64,000 nucleotides of DNA, from the NCBI GenBank assembly GCA_963971535.1, contig OZ020585.1, forward strand, positions 152,026,103 through 152,090,102, written 5' to 3'. The DNA comes from Notolepis coatsorum (lineage: Eukaryota; Chordata; Actinopteri; Aulopiformes; Paralepididae). Within the stretch, counting starts at the first letter, position 1, and each line of letters opens with the position of its first letter. The position numbers and the translations under genes were made by a program. Positions 52,829-63,073 of this stretch are shown here, in pieces. The notes below the pieces were generated by a model. The model did not search any database, had not been told where the DNA came from, and worked only from the letters and a program-made list of their open reading frames with translations.

Positions 52829-55102
52829 ATGACAAAGGTTAAAGGTATAAAAATGATGTCGTTAAACGTTAATGGAATGAATAATCCGATAAAGAGGGGC
52901 AAAGTTATGTTGAAATGTAGAAAAAGTGAGATGCAAGTGATTTTTTTGTAGGAGACACATTTGATAGCACAGGATCATGAGAAACTGAAAAGATTTGGAT
53001 ATGAAAATGCATACTATAGTTCCTTTAAACAGACCCTGAGGAGAGGAGTAGCCACGTTAATCAGGAACACAGTCAAATTTGAATTGATCAAAGAAGTAAG
53101 AGACAAGGAGGGGAGATTTGTTCTGGTGAACGGGAAAATGGAGGGTCAAATGGTTACGTTAGTGAATGTGTATGCACCCCCAGAGAGTGAGAGGAATTTA
53201 TATGAGACCATTTTTGATATGATAGTGGTGGAACTAGAAGGGATATTGATATGCATGGGAGATTTTAATGTGGTACTGAATCACGACTTAGACACCACAA
53301 GTACTAGGAAAGGACGGCCACAAATCACCAGATATATGAATATTCAAATGACGGAAATGGGAATTACAGACGTTTGGAGGGGGATACACGCCATGGACAG
53401 GGAATACACACATTACTCACACCCACACGTGACATATGCGAGAATAGACAATTTTTTTGATGACGACGGGGGACAGTTACAGGGTACGGGAGAGCAGAAT
53501 AGGAGTAGCGGACATATCGGATCACAGTGCCATATATCTGACAGTAGATCTAGAAGGGAGACGGAGGAACACGATCTGGAGACTAAATGTAGGAATACTG
53601 AATAACAAGGGGGTGGTGAGTCAGATCAAGGAGGAGATAGCCAGGTATAAGGAAGACCCGAACATTCTATGGGACACACTGAAGGTGGTGATAAGGGGGA
53701 AATTGATGGAGAAGACAGCAATGCTGAAGAAAGCCAGAACGGAGACATATCACAATCTGATAGGGAAGCTGAAGGATCTAGAGGGGAGACACCAGATATC
53801 AAAAGAACAGGAAACGCTCGGAGAAATCAAAGAAGTAAAGGCCAGGATAAATAGGGAATTATTGACGGAAATAGAAAAGAAAGCGAGGTTTATGAAACAA
53901 ACGTACTATGAAGGGGGGCCAAAAGCGACCAGACTGTTGGCTAGGAGAATCAGGATGCAACAGAAGTTAAACACGATACACACAATCAAAGACTAATGAA
54001 ATATTGAGGGACCCAGCTGGAATAGAGAGGGCATTTAGAGAATACTATGAGAATCTATACACACAGCCAAAGGCAGCGGGAGAAGAGGAAATAGAAGCTT
54101 ATCTGGAGAAGCTAGAGTTACCATCGATAGGGAAAGAACAGAATGAAGAATTAAATAAAATAATTACGGAACGGGAACTGGAAGAGGCAATTAGTAGAGC
54201 TAAAAACAACAAATCTCCGGGGAGCGACGGATTCCCATCGGAATTCTACAAGACATTTAGAACAGAATTAGCACCCATGTTAGGGGCGGCATTCAGACAC
54301 ACGATGGAAGAGGGCAAAATGCCCCCCTCGTGGAATGAAGCCGTAATCACCACGATACCGAAGGAAGGGAGGGATAGAGAATTATGTAGTAGTTTCAGAC
54401 CTGTGTCCATACTCAACGTGGATTACAAGATGTATACATCAATAATATCAAAGAGATTCGAGACGTTTATGCCAGACATTATAGATGAAGATCAAACTGG
54501 ATTTATTAAAGGGAGACAGACACAGGACAACGTGAGCAAGACATTACACATAGTGGAGGAGATACAAAAACAAGGTGGTAGTGCGGTACTGATTAGCCTA
54601 GATGCAGAAAAAGCATTCGACAGTGTGAGTTGGAAATTTTTATATAAAACATTGATGAGGTTCTGACTCAACGGGAGGGCAATGAAGATGATCAAGGCGC
54701 TATATCAAGAACCGACAGCGAGGGTTAAGGTGAATGGCAGCCTGACGGATAGAATCAGATTAGAGAGGGCTACCAGACAGGGATGTTGTCTCTCACCGAC
54801 GCTCTTCGCCGTTTTCATAGAACCACTGGCACAACTGATCAGACAGACCGAGGACATTAAGGGAGTAAGGATAAAGGGAACGGAATATAAACTAGGCCTA
54901 TTTGCGGACGACGTGATAGTATACATGAGGCAACCAGACAAGAGCTTCCCGGCACTGATGGATCTACTGAAGGAATATGGCCACTACTCAGGATACAAAC
55001 TAAACGTGACAAAGACCTTAGCATGGAACTATACCCCAACAACGGAAATTAGGGAACAGTACGGGATAAGATGGGACATGGACAAGATTAAATACTTAGG
55101 GG
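52829..55102 (+). pseudogene. L1 ORF2: endonuclease and RT, broken
   Basis: It starts at ATG 52829 (MSLNVNGMNNPIKRGKV follows). There is a TAG at codon 41 (52949), then endonuclease motifs ETHLIAQ, VNVYAPPESERN and GDFNVVLNHDLD, a frameshift in a T-tract near 53455, SDHSAIYL, a linker to 53995 and another frameshift. RT: AKNNKSPGSDGFPSEFYKTF, SFRPVSILNVDYKMYTSII, ISLDAEKAFDSVSW, a TGA at 54664, RQGCCLSPTLFAVFIEPLA, FADDVIVYM and IKYLG. The hAT element then cuts the frame after codon LG. The enzyme would nick DNA and copy L1 RNA; six breaks make it inactive. Confidence 0.9.
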
Positions 55103-55789
55103 TAGGGGTGGACAGTATGGTCTAAAATTTATATCACGGTATAATTTGAAGCATAGACGGTAAAGGTATATATCACGGTATCAGTGTTTCCATTAGAATA
55201 ATTTTTTTTGCCTGATAGGCAGGCTATATAAAGAATGACATCCTCAAGGCATGTAAATTTATAATATTTTAACTTAAAACTAGGCTACTTTTGCATATAA
55301 AGTCATTATATTCCAAATAAAATAAGTCCCGAGTCCGTGCTGCTCCCATTCAGTGGCGGCCGGTGGGTACTTCGCCACTAGGGGCGCTATACCAAATATT
55401 TTGTACAGTACAGTACTGTACCACGTAAGACTCATGGCAAGACGTGAGCGATTCGACTCACGCTCACGGCAATGAATCGGCTCTTATGAACGAGTCGCTC
55501 AGCTGTTACTACAACAACACACAACCAGTCAAATAAAGTATAGTCTAGACTCTAATTCACAACTTGAAACACAATATAAATAGAAAAGTTAGAAACAAAA
55601 CTCGCCCGTCTCCAAACACAGGCAGATCTCTCCCTCTCTCCTTCTCTCTCTCACACACAGCGCGACGTGGAATCGATTCGTTACACAATCAGACCAATTA
55701 TATACCAAGAATAACTTCAGTATGAGTACAGGGCTGTACACATATTTTGCATATTGTTAAACGAGCCAAGGCTAGCTATTAAACTATCG

Positions 55790-55945
55790 ATATGAATAGA
55801 AAATCTGGGACCCTGATGTAAACAAGACAAACGTCTTTCTCTGGTCTGCATCCCCTTAACAATTGTGTGTATTGAGCCGTACTGTATTGTACCCATTCTG
55901 CAATTGTACCCATTCTGCAATCAGTTCTCATTCATTCATTCATTC
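55790..55945 (+). mobile_element. LINE 3' fragment, short
   Basis: Reverse-complement match to 49265-49400 (GACCCTGATGTAAACAAGAC, GGTCTGCATCCCCTTAACAA), with an ATTC-type tail at 55931-55945. Confidence 0.75.
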
Positions 55946-56219
55946 AAACATAGACGATATTGAACAAGCCATAATCCACGTATTTTCAATCCGAGAGAGC
56001 TGCAGTAGTTAAATCAATGAGCCATCGACATAGTCAGTGTGGTAAGTAACGTTATTATTGCATCCAAGATTGATACACGGCTGGCTAGGCAGTTGGTAGT
56101 CATAGTCTTGTGTTATAAAATAAATAAACAATCAGCAATGTCTCGCTTCATGAATGGCCAGCACAGCAGTAGCCTAACAGTACTGCTCCTAAAAAAACTA
56201 TTTACAAACGTTAACGTTA

Positions 56220-56225
<6 letters not shown>

Positions 56226-56284
<59 letters not shown>
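56226..56284. repeat. GA microsatellite
   Basis: (GA)n, about 29 units. Confidence 0.95.
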
Positions 56285-56287
<3 letters not shown>

Positions 56288-56439
56288 CACTGTTTAGTTG
56301 AAACGTCCAGGGCAGGAGAGCTTGATAAACGTGTATAATCCGCCATATAGCTTGTTAGCCAAGTGTTAGCTCAGCTGAGCTCGTCGACGTTAGCACAGCA
56401 CTCAACAAGTACATTCCTTTGTCCATTTCCGCTCGAACA

Positions 56440-56545
56440 GACTGCAAACTACCTGGCGTTCTATCGCCATGCTCTAAGACAAACTCTAACCTTAACCAAC
56501 TTTGAAAGAGTGCCTAAGCTTAACAGTCTAAAGAACTTGCAGTCA
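56440..56545. mobile_element. Fragment of the Mutator-like MITE family
   Basis: GGCGTTCTATCGCCATGCTC, AAGACAAACTCTAACCTTAA and AGAGTGCCTAAGCTTAAC match the interior of the MITE at 40408-40730 in reverse. Confidence 0.7.
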
Positions 56546-57221
56546 CGGCACGGCACGCTCTAAGACAAACAACAGTCCTAGACCAACCTAGGAACCAAGC
56601 TAGAAGCTAGAATTGGAACATTAGAAATTGGATTCGGCCAATCAGAGATCGTCTCTGTGAAATTCTGCCATGGAAAAAAATACTGGCGTCGGCCAATCAG
56701 AGAGCGTCTCCGCAAAATGCGGCTATGGAAATTCTTCACGGAAGTTCACGCTGCTTTCTAGACCGCTTCAAATCGCGCTCGGATTCCAACATAATAGTCA
56801 TATTTCAACGCACAACGCCGTATGCACTGATTGGCTGTGACGGAGACAACGATCAAACTGTGACGCGCACTCAGAGCGCTATCGCGTATAGCCCGGGCCG
56901 AGAAATACAAAAAAAAAAAAAAAAAAAAAAAACGTGATGTCACTTCCTGCTCTGGAAAACGATGCTTTTTTTAATTTAGATAATAACGTTATATTGTGCA
57001 TTGGAAATACAAACATACTTAAAATGAGTAAATATTATTAATTTTAAACATGTTTATATTATTTATAGGGCTATAAAACACAAAAACGAAAAAGTTTTAT
57101 TGTCTTCTTCTCTGATTTAACAGCAGCTGGCCAGCAGGTGGGTCGGCGCCCTAGCGCCCCTAGTGGTAGAGCCGCCACTGCTCCCATTGCAAACAGCCGG
57201 GCTGGATGCTGGATTTTGCTA

Positions 57222-57361
57222 GAAGCATATGTAGCTGCAGAGCCGCAGATCCAGCGGCGCTTTCAGGTCTGGTCACAGCTTTCAGCCGTTGGGTGGGGGG
57301 GCGCTGTTGAGCGGACCTGACCTGAAAGCGCCGCTGGCTCTGTGGCTCTGCAGCTGCATGC
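57222..57361. repeat. Imperfect palindrome of ~45-bp arms
   Basis: GCAGAGCCGCAGATCCAGCG at 57236 pairs with CGCTGGCTCTGTGGCTCTGC at about 57333. It lies in the outer hAT element. Confidence 0.6.
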
Positions 57362-58070
57362 TATTCGCAAATCCACTGCTGCAGCCGTCCTCCCGGCTCC
57401 CGCTGCAGCCGTCGTTATCATAACACTACACGCATATCATAATGTTTACAGCAAACTGTAGTTGATCACCAGGTATGTTTTATTAACGTAGAGTAATTCA
57501 TATAAGAAAAACGATAGGGACATCTCTTACCTTTCTCCACTGGTTAAAAATGCCAGGAGCTGAAATTGAAACTTGCTGTGCGCCGCGGTGATATGTGTTT
57601 ATTATGAAAGTTTCAAGTTTCTTTAATAGTTGTCATACAGAAGTACAGAATACTTTTATACAAAATGCTTCTTACTGTTATGCTCCAGAGACTGTGCAAG
57701 ACAAGATAAGTATGAAATAAAATAACATAGTATAGCATGTAAATTAGAAGTAAAAAATGAGGTCACAGTGTTCAGTATAGACATATGTACAATGTTCGAA
57801 GCAGAGTAGACGTAACTGAGTTACCATATAATATACAATACTGTGTAGTGTACTAATATACAATACTATATAGTGCAAGGCAGAAATAGGATGAGGTGCA
57901 ATTTAGGTACAATTTACAGTAGGTGTACGAGTTGTAGTGCAAATTCTTTATTAATAAATATAAAGTGTGTTTGTGTGATCTAAAGTGTGGAGAGTGGGTG
58001 CTGCAGTGTGTTGTTTGTTTAAGTGAGTGGGTGTGTGTGCTGTGTGCATTTGATGGTTGTTGCATAGTGT

Positions 58071-58480
58071 TTATTGTTCGTTTAGCAGCCTGATGGCCTG
58101 GGGATAGAAGCTTCTTCTGAGTCTTTCTGTGCTCGCCTTAAGACTCCGGTATCGCTTGCCTGACCGCAGCAGTTCAAAGAGGCAGTTGTTCGGGTGGCTC
58201 GAGTCCTTAATAATTCTCTTAGCCTTCCCCTTGCACCCCTTGTTGTAAATGTTCTGGAGGGTGGGAAGCCCCCCTCCAATTGTGCGTTCGGCTGAACGTG
58301 TCACTCTTTGTAGTCTGCTACGGTCTTGTGCAGTGCTATTCCCAAACCAGGAGGTGATGTTTGGCAGTCAGGATGCTCTCTATTGTACATGAGTAGAAGT
58401 TCCTAAGGATCTTCTGACTGACTTGGAACTTCCTTAGGCGCCTGAGGAAGTAGAGGCGTTGTCGTGCCTTCTTCACAACA
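58071..58480 (-). pseudogene. L2 copy C ORF2 C-terminus
   Basis: It encodes TIGGGLPTLQNIYNKGCKGK and HPNNCLFELLRSGKRYRS, ending in a stop at 58078, and continues upstream in broken frames to the hAT junction. Confidence 0.75.
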
Positions 58481-58488
58481 CTGTCAAT

Positions 58489-59023
58489 CAGGGTGCGATC
58501 CAAGAGGGGAGCCCGGGGAGCTATAGCTCCCCTAGATCAGACATCAGCTCCCCTGGGGGTCTCTAAAGCTCCCCTGGGAGCTGTATCATCATCGTGTATA
58601 ATAATAAACGTATGCTATTTTGGATGTATGATTAATGATTTGCGTGTAGTGGCTACTTACTGGGACACAATTCACGGCATTCTAGCCTTTTGTGGTGTTT
58701 ACTACATCTCCCATGACCCTTAGCGGGGGATGACGTAGTTAAAGAGAGACAGTGAAAGTTGAATGCAGAACTTTGAACGCAGTTTCACTCAAGCTGCGCA
58801 GAGTGCCAACGCTTGGTTCGCGCAAGCCGAAGCCCTATTCGATCTCAGGAATATTACCGCGGATGCCACCAAGTACTACTATGTGGTAGCAGCCCTTACG
58901 AATTCAACGGCAGCGAGAGTGGTGAGTTTGCTGGAAAACCCACCTACACATGACAAATATGTGACTATAAAAACACGCTCTGAGTCTTTTTCCGCCCCCG
59001 GCGATGCTATGGATCGCACACTG
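58489..59023. mobile_element. Short hAT element carrying a gag-like fragment
   Basis: The ends are CAGGGTGCGATCCAAG and, in complement, CAGTGTGCGATCCATAG; 8-bp duplication CTGTCAAT (58481-58488, 59024-59031) in L2 copy C. The interior has repeated AGCTCCCCT motifs and a Gypsy gag-like segment. Confidence 0.85.
58763..58985 (+). pseudogene. Gypsy gag-like fragment inside the hAT element
   Basis: It encodes NAWFAQAEALFDLRNITADA, then [20 protein letters not shown], the capsid N-terminal pattern of Ty3/Gypsy gag. Only ~70 residues are present. It is not closely similar to the gag at 33101-34189. Confidence 0.65.
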
Positions 59024-60000
59024 CTGTCAATGTGTGTGGTCCATGTCAAATCCTCGGATATGTGGGCTCCGAGGTACTTGAAACTGTTCACTCTCTCAAC
59101 CGGTGCCCCTTCGATGCTGAGGGGGCTGTAGTCCTTGACCCCCGACCTCCTGAAGTCCACAATCATCTCTTTTGTTTTGCTGACGTTCAGGGAGAGGCAG
59201 TTCTCCTGACACCACTGTGACAGGTTCTCTACCTCTTCCAGGTAGGCCCTTTCATCGTTGGCAGAGATCAGGCCCACCACTACTGCAAATTTGATGATGG
59301 TGTTGTTGTTCCGCTGTGCTACGCAGTCATGTGTGTACAGGGAGTAGAGGAGGGGGCTCAGAACACAGCCCTGGGGGGCCCCTATGTTGAGCATGATGGA
59401 TGAGGAGGTGCAGTTGCCTGCTCTTACCACCTGGGGTCTGCCCGTCAGGAAGTCCAAGACCCACTGGCAGAGGTCATAGTTCAAGCCCAGGTCCCTGAGC
59501 TTGGCTATGAGTTTGGAGGGGACTATGGTATTGAATGCTGAGCTGTAGTCGATGAACAGCATTCTCACATAGTTCCCCTGCCTCTTGTCCAGGTGTGATG
59601 CTGCTGTGTGCAGCACATGGGCTATGGCGTCCTCCGTGGACCTGTTGGGGCGATATGCAAATTGCAGAGGGTCCAGGTTGATGGGGAGGGAGGAACAGAT
59701 GTAGCCCTTCACTAGCTTCTCAAAGCACTTCATGGCTATGGAGGTGAGGGCTACAGGGCGGTTGTCGTTGAGGCAAGCGGGCGTAGATGTTTTGGGTACA
59801 GGGATGATGGTGGACTTCTTCAGACAGGTGGGGATGACAGCCTGTTCCAAGGACAGGTTGAAGATGTCAGTGAATACCGGGGCCAGTTGGTCGGCACAGA
59901 CTTTTAGGACGCGGCCGGGGATGCCGTCCGGTCCTGCTGCCTTCCTGATATTCACTTTTTTAAAGATCCGTCTCACCTCATGCTCTGTTACCCTGAACAC
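59024..60000 (-). pseudogene. L2 copy C reverse transcriptase
   Basis: Open from 60000 through the RT core: [62 protein letters not shown] (the FADD motif is deleted: [10 protein letters not shown] of copy A has become KFAVVVG), [20 protein letters not shown]. The hAT insertion then cuts it. The frame runs on to 58879 through hAT sequence only by chance. Loss of FADD removes two catalytic Asp residues. Confidence 0.85.
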
Positions 60001-60337
60001 TGAGTCTCCATCAGCAGACCCCCCCCCCCCCCCATTGCCGTGGTTTGTAGGCTGGTGTTTTTATTCACAGCCTCAAACCTCAATTGACAATTGCGTGTTG
60101 ACACGCCCACTGCGCGAAGCCTCCTAAATAACTTTTTCCAGTTTGCACATATCTATTATCTATGACTAATTCTATCTATTTTTAGGGGCAAATGCGATTG
60201 AAATAGTCGCGCTGTGGTTACATGACGTCATTGCTATTTTAGAGCTACTCTACCGGTTACACGGTATAGTCAAAATCCATACCGTAGAGCAAATTAATAC
60301 CGTTTATACCGTATACCGTTTATACCGTCCACCCCTA

Positions 60338-61894
60338 CTTAGGGGTGAACATCACGAGAGGGGTGGGGAAACTGTTTGAGGCGAACTATACACAGATAAA
60401 TCAGAACATCAAGAGAGACTTAGAGAGATGGACAGTAATGCCCTTGGACTTCAATTCAAGAATAGAGGTCATCAAAATGAACATACTATCAAGGTTACTG
60501 TACCTGTTCCAGTCACTACCGATACAAACACCACAGAATCAATTCAGGGAGTGGGACAGACTGATATCGAGGTTCATATGGGCGGGGAGAAGACCATGGG
60601 TCAGATATAAAACACTACAACTACCAAAGGAAGAGGGAGGGATGGCAGTATCCAGCCTACAAGATTATTATTATGCAGCACAACTGAGAGCAGTGACGTG
60701 CTGGTGTAACGACAGATATGAGGCAAGATGGAAAGACATTGAAAAAAAAGGGGAGGGATACAAGGTACAAGCTCTGGTGGGAGATAGGGAACTATTCAAA
60801 GAAAAAGAGGGACTATTAGATCCAATCACCAAATGCACCTTGACCATATGGAACAGAGTAGTAAAAACACACAAATTGGAGAAGCAGTCAGGGGTTCTGA
60901 GATGGGTAGCACATGACAAGAGATTCAAACCAGGGAGGTTAGACCATGGATTCAGAAGGTGGGAGAGGGGGGGGGGCAACAGCGATATGCAAAATGATAG
61001 AGAAGGGGGAAATGCAGACACTACAAAAATTAAAGGAGAAATTTGGACTAGAAAACAGGGACCACTTCAGATATCTACAGGTTAGAGACTACTACAACAA
61101 AGAAATAAGGGGGGCCAAAGACGAAGAACAGAATGGAATAATCGAGATGATAGTATGGGCATACGAAGGGGGGCAAGGAAGAGTAATATCAGCAATATAC
61201 CGGGCTATAATGAACAGCAAGGGACACACGACCGATTACATAAGGGAGAAATGGGAGAGAGAACTAGAGATAGGTATAACAGAGAAGGAATGGGGCAACA
61301 TATGCGAGGTACAACATTCAACAACAGGATCGAGGATATGGAAAGAGTTTGGATGGAAAAACATAATCAGATTCTTTATAACCCCAGAGTTGAAGGGAAA
61401 ATATGCACCAACGCAAAGGGCATGCTGGAGGATGTGTGGGAAGGAGGGGGCAAACCACACACATATTCTGGGGATGTCAGAAGCTGAAGGGGTATTGGGA
61501 GGAGATAGGGGAGGCAATGATCAGAATATTAGGTTACGGGTTACCACAAACGGGACTGGTGCTTTACTTAGGGGACCTGACACACGAGGGAATACAAGGG
61601 GGGGACAAGTATTTAATAAAGATAATGTTGATATCGGCCAGAAAAGCAATAACGAGGCTGTGGTACAAAGAAGACCCACCGACAATAGCACAATGGGTAG
61701 GAATAGTAGAGGAGATACAGGATATGGAGAGGATAACGCACATGCTGAGGCTACAGGAAGAGACATTTGGGGAAAGATGGGGAAAGTGGGAGGATTATAA
61801 AGGGAACAAAAACGACATCACAGAGGAAGGAACAAATGGAACACAAGAGGGGGTGAAGGGTAAAGGAGGAAAGAGGTTCAAGGAGGGTCTCTGA
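60338..61894 (+). pseudogene. L1 ORF2 C-terminal part
   Basis: It resumes with LGVNITRGVGKLFEANY, then FNSRIEVIKMNILSRLLYLF, FIWAGRRPWVRYKTL and KEEGGMAVSSLQDYYYAAQL. A G-tract near 60967-60975 shifts the frame to 60946-61800. A further shift gives 61403-61894 with the Cys/His motif (THIFWGCQKLKGYW) and RKAITRLWYKEDPPTIAQW near the end. This is the thumb and C-terminal domain of an L1 enzyme. Confidence 0.85.
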
Positions 61895-62139
61895 ACCCAT
61901 GTCACACACTTAATGTTTTCTATTTTCATTTTTGTATAAGGTACGACAACTGTTTTATGTTTTTACATTTTATTATTTATGTATGTGGGAATTTTGCTTA
62001 AGTCAGTGTGTTTTTTTATTTACATTTTTGAGTATTAAAATTCGTATTGTTTTTGTCTTTATCGTTTATAACTGTTGATGTCATTGTATATGTTGTGATG
62101 TATGTCTATAAATGTTTAATAAAAATGTAAGTTAAAGAA
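61895..62139 (+). other. L1 3' untranslated region
   Basis: T-rich sequence ending with AATAAAAATG (about 62118) and a short A-rich junction. Confidence 0.7.
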
Positions 62140-62154
62140 AAAAGCCGAACCAAG

Positions 62155-62937
62155 TGGACCACTTGCTCCTAGTGCTGTGCTAATGGGGTGGAAGTTGCAC
62201 AATTGTTCTGCCAAGTCAGTTATGATGGCCTGGTCAACAATGCATTTGTTAGACTTCAATGTTGAATCAAGTATGTTTCTAACGACTGCAAGAGATGCGG
62301 AAGATGCAATGAACTGAAGGTCTTCAACCAAAGCATCAATGCACTTCACTGAGACATTATAGATGCTTTCTAGCTTAAGCAGAAGTAAGCCAATTCTTTG
62401 AAAAACGATTCATGATGCACTTTCCGGATCACAATCTAAACTTATGTCCAACTCCTCACCATCACTGGCCTCTAGGCCTAAATCAGAATGGTCAACAGTC
62501 TGATTATGGTGACTCGCAAACACGTCTTGCTTAAAATCACTAAAAGAATAGCCTATATGGCTTCTGTTTTTGTGTTTGAGAAATGTATTGTATATATTTG
62601 TGCAAAAGTCACAACCTTTAAATAGACAAAAGACAGTTTCGTGGCTCTTCAGATGCCTTCCAATATGCTGAAAGTAGTCCTTCACTGTAGGACAATGGCG
62701 ACTGCAAACTAAACACTTAAAAGTAGTGATAATTCCTGGCCTTGAACTTTCTCCTGCTGCATGGTATCTGGATAAATGTGTGCGAAGGGCACCCTGTGTT
62801 TTGAATGTGCAAGGACAACCGTCATGTAGACATGGCTGGGGTTGTGCTCTACCGAATGCGTGTTGTAGTCTGTAATGCTTCAGTAGATTCCTCCTTGTAG
62901 TAGACAATGATTTGCAGATCGTACAGTTCCATCTCAT
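62155..62937 (-). pseudogene. Zinc-finger/transposase-like gene, N-terminal part
   Basis: The ATG at 62937 begins MRWNCTICKSLSTTRRNLLK. Several C2H2-type fingers follow: CTICKSLSTTRRNLLKHYRLQH, CLHDGCPCTFKTQGALRTHLSRYH, CLVCSRHCPTVKDYFQHIGRH and CLFKGCDFCTNIYNTFLKHKNRSH. After an acidic stretch (ASDGEELDISLDCDPESAS) a TGA (62410-62412) interrupts the frame, which continues in register (LLLLKLESIYNVSVKCIDALVED...) to the L1 junction. The gene was therefore one long open frame with a single nonsense change. The fingers likely bind DNA or RNA. Confidence 0.65.
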
Positions 62938-63073
62938 AGTCCAAGCCAGATCTTACAGTTCCATCTCATAGTCCAAGCCAGATCTTGCAGTTCCATCTCA
63001 TAGTCCAAGCCAGATCTTACAGTTCCATCTCGTCCAAGCCAGATCTTACAGTTCCATCTCATAGTCCAAGCCT
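62926..63073 (-). repeat. 32-bp tandem repeat containing the start codon
   Basis: Units start at 62926, 62958, 62990, 63022 and 63051 (GTTCCATCTCATAGTCCAAG on +); one is 29 bp. Each minus-strand unit contains the ATGAGATGGAACTG of the zinc-finger gene start, so upstream copies form short decoy reading frames. Confidence 0.9.

Larger units (their letters stand above)
55351..57180. mobile_element. Nested hAT element
   Basis: The ends are CAGTGGCGGCCGGTGGGT and, in complement, CAGTGGCGGCTCTACCACTA; 8-bp duplication CTCCCATT (55343-55350, 57181-57188). No transposase. It contains a LINE tail, a GA repeat and a Mutator-like MITE fragment. Confidence 0.9.
57606..60083 (-). mobile_element. L2-type LINE copy C, split by a hAT element
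   Basis: Same subfamily as copy A (16990-19690): the 3' tail complement CAAGTTTCTTTAATAGTTGT is at 57616 and the 5' truncation is at about 60083. It is interrupted at 58489-59023 by a short hAT. Confidence 0.85.
55103..60337. mobile_element. Non-autonomous hAT element (outer)
   Basis: The ends are TAGGGGTGGACAGTATGG and, in complement, TAGGGGTGGACGGTATAAAC; 8-bp duplication CTTAGGGG (55095-55102, 60338-60345) in the L1 ORF2. Its own sequence, rich in ACGGTATA motifs, is only ~0.9 kb; the rest is nested insertions. Confidence 0.85.
47410..62139 (+). mobile_element. L1-type LINE, full length but interrupted
   Basis: A 15-bp target duplication, ORF1 (47693), endonuclease/RT ORF2 (52829-61894) and a 3' end with AATAAA just before an A-rich junction. 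Without the nested LINE (49263-about 52620) and hAT (55103-60337) it is about 6.1 kb, the size of a complete L1. The 5' leader is 47410-47584. Confidence 0.9.

Noticed and set aside
58879-59023. C-terminal extension of the L2 RT frame into the hAT element
   Set aside because: The frame stays open across the insertion junction only by chance; the hAT ends and 8-bp duplication mark the true break at 59023/59024.
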